Below, piece by piece: positions 36,501 through 63,400 of a stretch of DNA of 64,000 nt (positions are counted from its first letter, which is position 1; each line of letters begins with the position of its first letter). The translations under genes were made by a program, and so were the position numbers. The notes below the pieces were generated by a model, which saw only the letters and a program-made list of their open reading frames with translations, made no database searches and was not told the origin of the DNA. Source of the stretch: Phalacrocorax aristotelis (lineage: Eukaryota; Chordata; Aves; Suliformes; Phalacrocoracidae); assembly GCF_949628215.1 (NCBI RefSeq), contig NC_134282.1:15046723-15110722 (forward strand), read 5' to 3'.

Positions 36501-37479
36501 GGCACCGCTGCGTCTGTGTTGGATAAGCTGTGCTCAGCTGCAATGGCCGTCAAGGTCCTGGGAGCACCCCAGCTGTGGCCGTGTTTCAGGGCACACCTTG
36601 GCAGCACAGCCCCAGTACGGGGCAGGACTGAACTAGTGTGGCTCTTGGGGTGGCATTTGGGCAGCCAGGGGCTCAAGAGTGTGTGTGCATGTGTGAGTAA
36701 GGCATGAGGTGCAGCATGTAAAAACAAACCTAGAGAGAAAGTCTCAACAGAGATTAGATTAAAAGAAAATGTAATTAAACACAGGGAGCATCCTGTCTGT
36801 TACTCAACTCTCCTTGCATAACTCTCAGGACTGGCTGCCTTCACAGATGGCTGCTCTGCTGTCAAAGTCATTTGCTGGGCACCTGTTGAAAAGCTGCCAG
36901 GTCAGCACAAAACTAAGTGCACCGGCATCTTTCCTTGTAGTGAGATTTGAAAGTCTAGAGGAAAAATTGATGAAAGGTCTTGCAGCTCCCCAGATGAGCC
37001 TGCGATGCCTCCCGCCACTTAATCCTCCCCATGTACTCCTGTGAGTGATTGTGATGGGGACAAGAACGTTGCAGTGGCCCGGAGGGTCTCCAGGGCTCGG
37101 GTGGTCCCTGGTAGAGAAGGTTGCACGTCACCCCTGGGAGCACGGCGATGGCTGCTGCTGGGCCAGAGGCAGCAGGACATGAGCCACTGCTGTCCCTAGC
37201 CCCTCTCTAAGGCTGTGGCACTTCTCCCCTTCCCCTGCCATTCGCGCCCATGTCTGAAGCTCTTGCGGGCAGCCAAACAGCAGAGAGCTGCTGCAGAGCA
37301 ATACCCAGACATGTGGTGTGCCTTTGTTTGCCTGGGTGAGCAGCCAAGTTGCAGCCCATCTCCAGCTTCGTACCAGCTGCAGATCCAAGGCAGCTGACTG
37401 GCCTGCCAAAAAAACAAAACACGTCGGGGACCAGGGAGTGGCTTGTGCTAGTACTGAATAATGATGATCCCAGCATGCT
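33565..37479. other. BDH1-APOD intergenic region, second part
   Basis: GC-richer DNA. The longest frames overlap on opposite strands (35801-36727 minus, 308 codons; 35991-36707 plus, 238 codons). They have biased, low-specificity composition and resemble no protein I know, so neither is called. The last part holds the upstream promoter region of APOD. Confidence 0.5.
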
Positions 37480-37486
37480 TATAAAA
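37480..37486 (+). promoter_or_regulatory. APOD: TATA box of APOD
   Basis: TATAAAA lies about 30 bases upstream of a short sequence that ends in a perfect splice donor (37569). In the same orientation the first APOD coding exon begins with an acceptor at 38521-38522. This gives a coherent TATA-driven promoter with a noncoding first exon, as in mammalian APOD. Confidence 0.7.
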
Positions 37487-37510
37487 CGACGAGGCGGAGA
37501 GCTCCCCACA

Positions 37511-37568
37511 GAGTTGTTCCTTGCAGCCCTGGTCTTCCGCAGAGCATCACTCCGCCTCATCAGCCAAG
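37511..37568 (+). other. APOD: APOD noncoding exon 1 (putative)
   Basis: The start is estimated at about 25-30 bases after the TATA box. The end is set by the donor CCAAG|GTACGT at 37569. It contains no ATG in the estimated span. Splicing to 38523 would put a short leader before the ATG at 38554. Confidence 0.6.
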
Positions 37569-38522
37569 GTACGTTTCTGAATTAAGAGATTCAAAATGGG
37601 AACTGTGTTTGTGTCCGCAGCATGGCCCATGCCCTGCGGTGGGAGACAGACTGGGCTTTTCTTTTAAACTTGGGCAAAATGCTATCACTGCTCCTGCAGA
37701 GGAGTTTCTGGCCAGGGAAGCAGAGCAGCCCATGTTACAGGGTCTGTAGGTGCCAACCTGCCACAAGCAGAGCCCGAAGCACGTGGGCAGCATCCTGGCT
37801 CCAGGGGCTGCTTGGGGGTGAGCAGCACAGCTCCCACCCCCGCTTCACAGGAAAATATGTCCTTTCCCTCCTCACAGCATACTTTGGGGGGTCAGTTCAT
37901 GTTTTATTTGGTGCCGATTTGAGTTTTGACCAACTTCCCCACCCTGCAGTGCTGTGTACATCTTGGCAAAGACACCCCCAGAGGCAGCTGCACCGTCCCT
38001 CCCACCACCTCTCAGGGCCAGGCAGCCCTGGCACACGTCGGGATGTCCCTCTTGCCATGCAGGCTCCTGTCTGTGTACACTGTTGGCTTCCATGTCCCAG
38101 GGCCCCGGCTCTGCCCTGGCTCTGGAGCATGTTCCTTGCGCTCCATCATTTCATAGCAAATATCTCTGCATTTCCCCTTGCCTTAGCTTTGGATAGATGA
38201 TGATGTTCCTGTGTGTCCTTGGGCATTTATCACCCCTGCATCTTGCTAGGTGTCAGGTGTGGGTGATAGGTACAAGCACCCTCACCAGGCATTGCCTTGC
38301 TTCCTGCAGAGCTGCTGGGCACAGCCTGAGCACAGGCAGGGCTTGAGGCCATTTTGGGGTGGGGACTTATTTGGCACAGTGTCTTTGTGCTCTTCTCATG
38401 ATCCTTTTCTCCTTGCTGTGCCTCTGAGGTGCTCTGTTGCAGACGTCCTGTCCTTCTTGCCATATTTCACACACAATTCTGCTCCAGGGACACCCCAGCT
38501 CAGCTGTTTTCCTCCTCTCCAG
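37569..38522 (+). other. APOD intron 1
   Basis: An intron of 954 bases from GTACGT to a TTTTCCTCCTCTCCAG acceptor. No repeat or other exon was recognised. Confidence 0.55.
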
Positions 38523-38553
38523 GTCCATTTCCCGCCTGCATCCCGGTGCAGCC

Positions 38554-42623
<4,070 letters not shown>

Positions 42624-43540
42624 CTCCTGACACGCAGTGACACAGCGCTGGACCAGCAATGAACTTCATTGCTTCCTTTATTATCCATTAGAATTTCTCT
42701 ATGTAACAGAGAAATGTAATAATCCTTTCGCTAATGGTAGTTTGCCAGCCCTGAGTTACTCCTTGCTGCCGTTCCCTCTATCGCTCTCCCTGCTTTTTCA
42801 TCTCGCTCTGACTTTTGCACAGTAACTGACTGATTCAAAGAAAATGGGTGAAGAAAAGAAACCCTGAAGTGCAGGCATGAAGCTCTGCTGTTGCTGTGAG
42901 TCCTCCAGTGTGTGGATGGGAAAGGGTATGAGAAGTGATGTGCAAATATTAGTCCAAGGGGAAAACCTTTCATCATGTTCCTGCAGGTTTGTTTCCCATT
43001 TTTGTCTTGATGCTTCTGGGCCTGCTAGGAGTCTACAGTGTCCGAGCTACATCGTGGGCACTGCCCAGACACAGAGGGTCAGTCCTGCAGCCTGGGAACT
43101 GAGACTGGGGGTCTTTCATGTTTTCTGGGACAGGCCTGTAGGTGTATGTTACTGCCACGTCAGCACACCTCCTTGCTAGAAATCAGATCTGGCCCCTGGT
43201 ATTTAAAGTCTGAGAATGTACAGAAATTCAGCATCGCTCCATCCCTGGTGTCTGCACGCGACTTACCTCAAGTGAGGCTGGTCCTGCACTCACAAGGGAT
43301 CAGCTCTGACAGTACCCGTAAGCAGACAGAGGGAGACGGGTCTGCTCCCTTGTCCTCTCCCAAGGCTTTTTCTAAACACTGAGGGACCGCAGGCTCTGCC
43401 TGACATCCTGCTCACTGCTTTTGTATGTGCTGAGTGCCCGCTGGCACTTCATCTGTCCTGGCAGGTGTTCACCAGCACCGCAACAACTCTGCTTGTATAG
43501 CATTGATGCAACTCATTAAAATTAAATCAAAATATCTGCT
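42624..43540 (+). other. APOD: APOD 3' untranslated region and flank (extent uncertain)
   Basis: No AATAAA follows the stop closely. The first plausible signals are the ATTAAA hexamers at 43515-43520 and 43521-43526. Mammalian APOD has a short 3' UTR, so the true end may use an unrecognised variant signal nearer the stop. Confidence 0.4.
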
Positions 43541-44355
43541 TCAGGGCTTCTGTACCTTCCAAGCTGCATGACCTTTTTGAGCAGGCTGGGGGCGGCTCGA
43601 CATGCAGGGTCTGCCCCTTTGCTGAGGCCACGGCACTGCGAGAGCAAAAATGCAATGCAATATGAGCAACCATCTCTAAAGTTGAATGGTTTGCCCCGGG
43701 AGCCTGAAGGGCCTTCCAGCTGTCTGGGGTCGGATGTGTGGGCTTTCCCCATCGTCTGAGCCGTGCCGGCAAACCCACACTATGGCTTTGGCTGGTGGTG
43801 CCCCCATCTCCTGCTGCTTTTATTGACATGACATTGATGTGGATGTAGAATACTGTAAACCTGCAGGAAATGTTCTACACTTACTGTGGTGGGACCCCGG
43901 TTAGTGTGGGTGTGCAGCAAAGCACTTCCTTGCCCTGGGAGGGCTACAGGAGCTGGGCAGGGAGCCAGCATTTTGCTAATCTTTACCAGAGGAGGCGGAG
44001 ATGGGAGGGAGGCCTCGATGCAGGGATCAAAACAATTGCCATGTTTAAGCCATTAGCTCTTTAAAACTTTTAAATCCTAATGCCACAGTTCCTGTGACAC
44101 AAAATTAAATACCCCACCCGCATCCTCAGGCCATAAGGCTGATGGAGGGCACGCCAGCATGCTGACAGCTGCATGGTGGCTCCCAGGTGTCAGGTTTTTG
44201 GGGTAGATAATTTCATCACTGCTTCATCAGGTTCCTATTTTCTTCCTCATATGGATGGTGATGCTGTAGTCCACAGGCCCTCACAGCTGTGCTGCCAGCC
44301 CATGGCAGGGTGGCCATGCCAGCTGCCCCCACCCCTGGATCTGGCCAGGGACCGG
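43541..44355. other. APOD-PPP1R2 intergenic DNA
   Basis: No exon or repeat was recognised between the APOD 3' flank and the CR1 copy. Confidence 0.5.
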
Positions 44356-45243
44356 GATCACAGAATCACAGAACGGTAGGGGTTGGAAAGAACCTCTGGA
44401 GGTCATCTTGTCCAACCCCCTGCTTGAGCAGGCACACCCAGAGCAGGGGGCACAGGAATGCATCCAATTAGGTTTTAAATGTCTCCAGGGAAGGGACTCC
44501 ACAGCCTCCCTGGGCAGCCTCTTCCACTGCTCTGGCACCCGCACAGGAAAGTTTTTTCTCATGTATATGTGGAACTTCCCATGTTCCAGCTTGTGCCCAT
44601 TGCCCCTTGGCCTGTCATCAGGCACCACTGAAAAGAGTCCAGCCCCATCCTCATGACATCCACCCTTTAGATATTTATAAGTATTCACAAGATCTCCCCT
44701 CAGACTTCTCTTGTCCAGGCTGAACAGACCCAGGTGTCTCAGCCTTTCCTCATAAGGGAGCTGCTCCAGTCCCCTGATCACCTTGGTAGCTCTCTGCTGG
44801 ACTTGCTCAAGCAGTTCCACATCCTGCTTAAACTGGTGGGCCCAGAACTGGACACAGTGCTCCAAATGTGGCCTTACTAGGGCAGAGTAGAGGGGGAGGA
44901 TAACCTCTCTTGACCTGCTGGCCACAATCCTTTTAATGCAGCCCAGGATATTGTTGGCCTTCTTGGCCCCAAGGGCACGGTGCTGGCTCGTGGTCAGCTT
45001 GCTGTCCCCCAGCACTCCCAGGTCCTTGTCAACAGAGCCGCTTTCCAGTAGCTCAGCCCCCAGCCTGTACTGGTGCATGGGATTGTTCCTCCCCAGGGGC
45101 AGGACCTTGCACTTGCTTTTGTTGAATTTCATGAGGTTCCCCTCGGCCCAGCTCTCCAGCCTGTCCAGGTCTCGCTGGGTGGCAGCCCAGCCTTCTGGCG
45201 TATCAGCCATTCCTCCCAGCTCGGTATCACCAGCGACCTTGCT
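44356..45243 (-). mobile_element. CR1 LINE 3' fragment with intact ORF2 tail
   Basis: On the minus strand an uninterrupted frame (44281-45210) encodes the C-terminal end of CR1 ORF2, including [39 protein letters not shown] and [14 protein letters not shown]. It continues beyond the element into flanking DNA. The 3' end carries the 8-base ATCACAGA repeat typical of CR1 tails (44358-44372). It is a sister of the copy at 15855-16457. It abuts the PPP1R2 CpG island on its 5'-truncated side. Confidence 0.94.
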
Positions 45244-45736
45244 GAGGGATCTGCAGGTCCTGCTGAGACGGGAGCGCTTTGCTCAGCGGCAGAAAGCCGC
45301 GCCGTCTGAGCCCTCTGGACACCACGCTGCCTCCTTTCTCGTGTCACGGAACCCCGTGACAAGCCCGGGCTGTTCTGCCCACGCTGCAGTGCCAGGCCAC
45401 CCCACAGCAGCCACAGCACCTCCGCGTCGCGGCAGAGGGGACGCGGGGGCACCCCGCGCGGGGCTGCGGGGGGCAGTGGCGGCCTTTCCTGCGGGAAACC
45501 GCGCACACAAACCGGTCACGCCTGCCTCCGTGTGCCAGCAAACAGCCCCGGTACAGCGGCACGCGTGCTGGAGGTCACGCGTGTGCAAGAGCCTCACGCG
45601 GGCGCCGAGTGCCACGCGTGCGCAAGGCTCGCCCACCCCCCGGTACGCCCGAAGCCCCCGCGGCGCGCAGAACCGCCCACGCCCACCCCCGCCGCGTGTA
45701 AGGGCGCCCGCCCCGAGCAGGGCGGTGCCACCGCGG

Positions 45737-45763
45737 ACGCGCACGCGCACGCGCACGCGCACG
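45737..45763. repeat. (ACGCGC)4.5 alternating purine-pyrimidine repeat
   Basis: Four complete ACGCGC units and a partial fifth, with strict purine-pyrimidine alternation over 27 bases. This is a sequence type that readily adopts Z-DNA under negative supercoiling. Confidence 0.85.
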
Positions 45764-45874
45764 GGGGCCGAGGGGGTGGCGGTCCGCCGGCCGCCAGGGG
45801 GCGCGGCGGCGGGGGGGCTAAGGCGCGGCGGGGCGGTGGCGGAGGCCGGAAGCGGGCGGGAGGGCGGCGCGGCG

Positions 45875-57549
<11,675 letters not shown>

Positions 57550-58834
57550 CTGCTTGTCAAAGACACAAATATAAACATCGCTTCATGATTTTTGCAATTA
57601 AGGCTCTTAAATACCAAGAAGCATATCAGCTACAATGTTTTATTGCCAAGAATGTTAATTTTAGACTTGTCCATTAGGCAGAAAAACCTGTCTAATTGAT
57701 TTATTCTTGTGCCTAGTATTTCATGGAGAATACTGCTTCATAATCTGTTCAACCAGAATGGCATTCCCTGTATGTATAATGCTGATTATCTTGCGTAATG
57801 TACCGTTACTCTTCATGCTTTAAAACAGACAGTATCTTTTGGTTTTTCACTATTTATTTGACAGTGTTATAGGTGTATCTGTTATGGAAAGATTTGGGAT
57901 TCAAGAGCCAAACGGTACGGCATATATCACATTGACATGCAAGCTATTTATCAGATGTGTTAAGCAGTTTAAAAAGGGATTATTTAAGTCTTACAACTTT
58001 TTTGTAAAATGTTGACCTGTTAATCTAGATTTCAGTACGTTTTTACCTGTACTTTCCCAGTCTTTCCAAGAAGAGCTGTATTATTTTTTAAGAGTGGTGT
58101 CTGGAATCAGTCGTTAGCTTCTGACTAAGGCAGTATTGATGTCTGGTGGAGGGAATGTTTTACACTGAAAATGTGCTAACTTGAACTTTGCATTTAACTG
58201 TCATTCTCTCTTCCATCGGGGCTGGGTTTTGTGGAGCTCTCTTTGGCTTACCGTGAGAAGTGGAAATTCCCTCCAACTTTTCTCTTAAAACCACATCCAC
58301 CGTCACTCTGCTGGCTCTTGTTTCAAACTTTTGGTCCTTTCAGTTGCATGAAGAGTGCTTGTGCTACCTGAGGAAAAACACCCACCTGTGAGCAAATCCA
58401 CATCCGGACTGGGAAGATAAAGCTGAGTTTAGGCTCTGGCTGTTCTTTTATAAAGATAACTGCTGACGATCTCCTACTCATTTGGGGTTGGTAACCTGCA
58501 TACTGAAAACCACTGGTCTGAACCTTCCTGTATCTATTGCATGTTACAGTAGCTGCTTTTGTAAAATGAAGGCTGTTTGGAAGAATAGAAGGGAGACTGC
58601 CTAATTCAAATCCTTGCTTATGGTGTGGTTGTATAGCCCCCATAAAGAGGGATTCTGAACCTCCAAGTCGCCGTAAACAACTTCCCACTCGGTGGAACTT
58701 GACTGGTGAATGTTCCAGTATTCAGAGTTGTTCCTGGGTTTTACTACACAAATGAAGTATACACTTAAGCTTTAGCTCGGTTATAGAATACAGTGTATAT
58801 CTTAACTTTGATCTGAATTTGATATGTTGCAAAA

Positions 58835-58854
58835 ATCCATATAATTATATGGAT
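58835..58854. repeat. Perfect 20-base palindrome in PPP1R2 3' UTR
   Basis: ATCCATATAATTATATGGAT equals its own reverse complement. It lies 44 bases before the proximal AATAAA. Confidence 0.9.
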
Positions 58855-58897
58855 CTATTTTAAAATGTCTTTTTGTCCACTGTATATGTGAAGTTTG

Positions 58898-58903
58898 AAT
58901 AAA
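58898..58903 (+). promoter_or_regulatory. PPP1R2: Proximal polyadenylation signal of PPP1R2
   Basis: A canonical AATAAA with a downstream T-rich stretch (GTTATTTTCC), about 1.35 kb after the stop codon. Confidence 0.6.
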
Positions 58904-59681
58904 GGAATGAAAGTTATTTTCCAGTTATATGCATTCTCAAGTGTGAACTTTAATGAAATTCCAGAGAGATTGAGAGTGAACAAGGCAATAGGTTGCTGTC
59001 CTTTGAAAGATTTATACAGGAATAGTTCATTAGAATGGATGCATTGCCAAAGGTACCTGTGACTTGTGCTAACTGGGTGTTGCAGTGTGCCTTTCCAAAC
59101 TACTTCCTCTCCTTAGTAGGTGACAGGGTTGTCAGTTGTGGGATGTTTAGTCTTCTAAGGGCCTGAATCAGGATTAATAGCATCTTTTCACAGAAAGAGT
59201 TGCCCTTTTGATTCAGTGCAGTGTGGTGACACTAATTTTTCAATATGGAGAACACTGTTTCTTCTTGTATCAAACATGGTTGCTTCTACAAAACAGGGGC
59301 AAATAATAAGCCTTTAGATACTTCTGACTCCTACAGTCACTTACTGTAGCTTTAAATTTGACTTCCAAGAATAGGGTTTCAAAACTTAGATTTTGCACCC
59401 TTTATATACCAGCTTGCAGGGTTCACACTGCTGGAATGTCTGCACTGGCCTGTATTTCAAATTGACCAGCTGATGGCCTGGTCTGCCCTAGCTAGGGCAG
59501 TTGAGTCCCGCTGAGAGTGCGGCAGCACTTGGTGAAGCTGCATTACTTTCAGACTGGAGCACGAACGGGTCAAGATTGGACCAAGGTCTATGGGTAACAT
59601 AGATGCCTTCTGCAGCACTGTAAAACAGACTACTCGTACTTTGTGATAAGCACAAGCAGGTTCTTTGTACCCTCAATTATA

Positions 59682-59835
59682 GAATCGTAGACTTTTTTAG
59701 GTTGGAAAAGACCTTTAAGATCATCAAGTCCAACTGTTACCCTTACGCTGCTAAGCCCAGCACTAAACCATGTCCCTAAAAGACACCTAGATGTGGTACT
59801 TAAATACCTCCAGGGACGGTGACTCCATCAGAAGC
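59682..59835 (-). mobile_element. CR1 LINE 3'-end fragment
   Basis: On the plus strand it reads AGAATCGTAGACTTTTTTAG, then GGTTGGAAAAGACCTTTAAG, then ATCATCAAGTCCAAC. This is the reverse complement of a CR1 3' end, followed by the CTAAACCATGTCCCTAA and ATACCTCCAGGGACGGTGAC blocks. It is 5'-truncated, old and noncoding. Confidence 0.9.
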
Positions 59836-59958
59836 AGCTCTTATATGAGCTGATGCCCTGCCCTCCTTACCCCCACGCTTTCTGTGTCCAAGACCTCATT
59901 CTCATTTTGGTGCTCACTGGGCCTATTTTGTAGCCTGCAATGACTACAAAGCATTTTG

Positions 59959-60034
59959 TTTAAAAAGAACAAACACAAAAGCCAAAACAACAAAAAAAAC
60001 ACACAAAAAAAACCAACCCAGAAAAACCAAACCA
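59959..60034. repeat. A-rich simple sequence
   Basis: A stretch of AAAC and AAAAC units, almost free of T. Confidence 0.75.
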
Positions 60035-61069
60035 ATAACTCCGCTAACTTCCAGTAAAATGCTTTCTTGCAATGGCTTCCAAAATCCTGGATGAAATGGG
60101 TATGTTGCTTTGAGGGAAGTACGGTGTATGTAAATGCATGAAGATGGTTTTTAATGAACCTCAGAACGGTCCCTTCATCAGTTAGATGATTTTGAGCTGT
60201 CTGGGTGATATTCCTTCTTCCATGCCACCAAGCCTCCAAGTTTTAGTTAGATGCCATTTTGGGACTTGTACTGGTTTTAGTTATGTGTTTTATTAAAGGT
60301 TTTGTTTTCAGTGCTAGCAAAAATTCTGTTTATGCTGCTTCATCTCACTTGCCTGATGGTGTGCAGCCTGATGTAGCTGATGCTGCTTTTGACTGAAAGG
60401 TTGGTTTACTTGATTTTATCCAGGCTTACACCTTCATGCATTTTAAAAGCTAAAATATGCAAGTTTGCTTTGCTGTAACTACATATGCTCTATATAGCTT
60501 CTTTTACAAAGGGGTGTCTGATTTCCTTCTATTTTGGAAATACACTTCCCTGCTGAATGGGAGCAAGAGAAGAAATGCCTTTTCTCTTTTTACGTGTGCT
60601 AGGGACTTGGCTTGCATGCATGTCTTCATCTTGGGGTGCATATGGTAAAGGCTCATTCATACAGTAAAGAGCGGTGTAAAGAAGAAATAGAAGACAGGCA
60701 GCCCTTACTAATGTGGACATTGAGCTCCACAGCATCATAATTGCGAAACTTCTTGCACAGGTTTAAGTCCTCAAAGTGCATCCTGTTCAGAGAAAAGTTT
60801 CAATATGCTTCCAGTAGGAAGATCACTTGCAAATAAGAGTCTTAACTCCATCGTCAAAGGTTTTTTTCTGTCCTTAAAGTTTCTTTCACGCTGAGTTGCA
60901 CGCAGTTTGTGGAAGCTGCAACTATTTTTTCCACAGCTCACTCTCTTGTGTTAAACCTGTGTATCTTACTAGAACTGTTTCTTTCTGTAGCATGCCTGTT
61001 GTGGTGTTCATGATGATACCACCTCACAAATGTAATTATTCTGTTTGAAACCAGTGTTAAGTGTCACAA

Positions 61070-61075
61070 AATAAA
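61070..61075 (+). promoter_or_regulatory. PPP1R2: Distal polyadenylation signal candidate of PPP1R2
   Basis: AATAAA, overlapping a second at 61074, followed by a TTGTTTTCACTCCTGCCTTGTG stretch resembling a downstream element. It would make a 3.5-kb 3' UTR. Confidence 0.4.
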
Positions 61076-61095
61076 TAAAACCATTGTTTTCACTC

Positions 61096-62589
61096 CTGCC
61101 TTGTGGCGCTAATACTAAATGTATTGGTTTGACTCCTTAGAGCTTTTTGAAGAAACTGGCAGCTACCGTAAAGTTTGCAGGTGTGTTCATAGATGAATAC
61201 TTAAACCAATATTGCAATTTGCTCATCACTGCAAACGAGGAAGTACTCTTTAGTGTCACTTTGATATACATCAGTTTGTACACACCTTCAGATTCTGTGG
61301 TTGCTGGGCTACCTAGATGCAAGGGTAGTCCTGGGAACCTGAATCACGAATTTAAGACAGCACCACCACAGAAAAGTTTGCATTTTTCAAGGTAATTTTC
61401 TTTGTGCGTTGTAGGATGAAAGCAAGACCTGTCTGTCTCTTCATGGTCAACACTAAGTAATGGAAAATGACTAATACCAGCTACTCCTTAGGAAGTAAAA
61501 CTGTATTCCAAAAAAAAAACAAAACCAAAGAGCTGGGCTCTTTTCAATTGCACGCTTTAGCTGAAAAGTGGATTTCACAACATAAATGCAGCTTAAGTGA
61601 TACAAAAATTTCTTAACTTGGTGCTTTTTCTGTGTGGGTGTAATGGATGCACTCAACTGCTTAACCAAGCAAGTGGTAGTTTGTTTAGTTTAGTTGACGG
61701 ACAGCTTCCAAAAATATACAGTCATTTTATAACTCATAGCTTGGATCTGACACTTTGCTAGTCTTAAAAAAACAACAAAAAAAAACCCAAACCCTAAACC
61801 ACAACTGACTGAAACAAAATGCTTCCCTTTGCTTCCGTGAAAGGACACCTCAACAGAGGGGGGACAGTAAGTGTACAGCAGGCTTTCAACGTCTTGGAAA
61901 GGAAAGAAGTCTTATGTTCCCCTCCATCCTTCCACACTGACTGTTTCTTCTTGTGAGACAAAAAGGAAGTTGGGGAGGGAGAACGGATAGGACAAGGAAA
62001 AGGGATAAAAAACATAGAGGTGAAGCCTGGCACAGGTGATGGGGCTCTGGAGGGATGGAGGGTGCGAAGGTGGCAGGGGGTGCACAGGCTCACTGGGCAC
62101 AGATGCAACAGCTCCTCGAACTCTGAGAAGCTGAGAGTGAAGGTCATCATCTCTTGTCAGCTTCCCAGCATGGTGCCTGTGACTTGGTGTGACGTTGCTT
62201 CCTCTTGGCCAAGTTTAACTTGAATAATAACTTGTACTGCTGTCACTGCCTGGGGGCAAGTGGGGATGGCTGACGCTGCTTTGCCTTTTACGTTTTGATG
62301 CCAGGGAGCACTACGCAGTGCCAAACATGTTAAAGCTCTGTTTACTCTCAAGGGATGAGAAATCACCAATGTTCTGCAGCCTCTCACCACAGAGCAGGGG
62401 AGGACCAGCGTCATCCTTTCCACCTTACGATACAGCCCTTTTGCTGTCTGAAAAACCTTCCAAAAGCACTCTCAGGCAATGGTTCTGCACAAAACCCCAA
62501 CAGTTGTGCTTGTGGTTCCTTGCACGGAAAAACCCAGTTGGTCACGTTTCTCCTTTGAAGACAACTCTGCACCTCCCTCGAGTACCACC
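61096..62589. other. PPP1R2-ACAP2 intergenic DNA
   Basis: No exon was recognised. There are short A-rich tracts near 61510 and 61768. Several frames of about 60-118 codons are unlike known proteins. Confidence 0.5.
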
Positions 62590-62825
62590 GGTCTGCAGGT
62601 GTGCCCTAGGGCTGGAGCTGGAACAGGCGGGAGCGCGGCCCCCGGCGGCCGGGCCTCACCTGCTCAATTAGCAGTTTTAATTTTAAAAAATAAACTAAAC
62701 CGTCACGCAGGATTAGCTGGGCCGCGCCTGGTGAGCCCCGCCCCGCCCGTCATCCGCCGCGAGCGACGGGCGGGCCAGCCTATCGCAGTACTGGGTCGGC
62801 CCCCTCAGTGTTGATGAGCGCTGGG

Positions 62826-63117
62826 ATTGGTCTACCGGGTGGCTGTGGCAATGGAGCTTGCCAATCGGTGGGAGGCCAATGACGGTTTTCCCATTGGCTT
62901 GGCAGGCTGTTACTCCTCGGGATGCCCGATGACGAAGTTATAACCTGCCTCCTCTGAGTGGCCCACTTATTGATCTGTCTTCCTGTTATGCCCTCCCCCC
63001 TCACCTTGTGATTGGCTAGAGCGCTCCCTCCTCTTGCGACTGGACGGGCTGTCTGCCCTACCCCGCCCTCCACCGGCCTCTAACTGGCTGTTTCTGCTGC
63101 TGGATGTCTCCCATTGG
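62826..63117. promoter_or_regulatory. ACAP2: Cluster of six CCAAT boxes (NF-Y type)
   Basis: ATTGG occurs at 62826, 62893, 63011 and 63113, and CCAAT at 62861 and 62876. All are within 292 bases and end about 230 bases before the ACAP2 ATG. Several have the flanks preferred by NF-Y, such as GATTGGCT and CCATTGGTC. Confidence 0.75.
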
Positions 63118-63347
63118 TCGGCCGGGCCGTCAGTCGCGGGAGGCGGGCAGAGGCGTTGCTCGGGCGCGGCGTTCCCGCAGCAGCAGCTGCCCCGCCGCTG
63201 GGCCCCGCCGCGCCGCCATGAGCCCCGCCCCCGCCTAGCCCCGCCCCCGCCTGGCCCCGCCCCACCCCGCCCGGCCTCGCCTCGGGCTCCCCCCGCCGCC
63301 GCTACCAGCAGCACCGGAGGCAGCGGCGCGGCCCGCGGCAGGGGAGG

Positions 63348-63400
63348 ATGAAGGTGACCGTGGACTTCGAGGAGTGCCTGAAGGACTCGCCGCGCTTCAG
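63348..63400 (+). CDS. ACAP2: ACAP2 first coding exon (partial gene)
   Basis: ACAP2 is an Arf6 GTPase-activating protein with BAR, PH, ArfGAP and ankyrin domains, acting at endosomes and plasma membrane. This exon encodes MKVTVDFEECLKDSPRFR up to a split Arg codon, nearly identical to the mammalian N-terminus (MKMTVDFEECLKDSPRFR), the start of the BAR domain. The ATG has A at -3, and the donor is GTGCTG at 63401. All later exons lie beyond the window. ACAP1 and ACAP3 start similarly, but this peptide and the PPP1R2 neighbour fit ACAP2. Confidence 0.92.

Larger units (their letters stand above)
57550..61095 (+). other. PPP1R2: PPP1R2 3' untranslated region (one or two ends)
   Basis: AT-rich sequence with a proximal AATAAA at 58898 and a distal one at 61070. 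The minus-strand CR1 remnant (59682-59835) and an A-rich tract (about 59959-60034) lie between the two. No other gene was recognised. Confidence 0.5.

Noticed and set aside
44281-45210. 309-codon minus-strand frame as a host gene
   Set aside because: It is the CR1 ORF2 C-terminal end, truncated at the 5' side and running into flanking DNA at the 3' side. Annotated as a mobile element.
61785-61800. Telomere-like CCCTAAACC motif
   Set aside because: A single imperfect unit within A-rich sequence, not an array.
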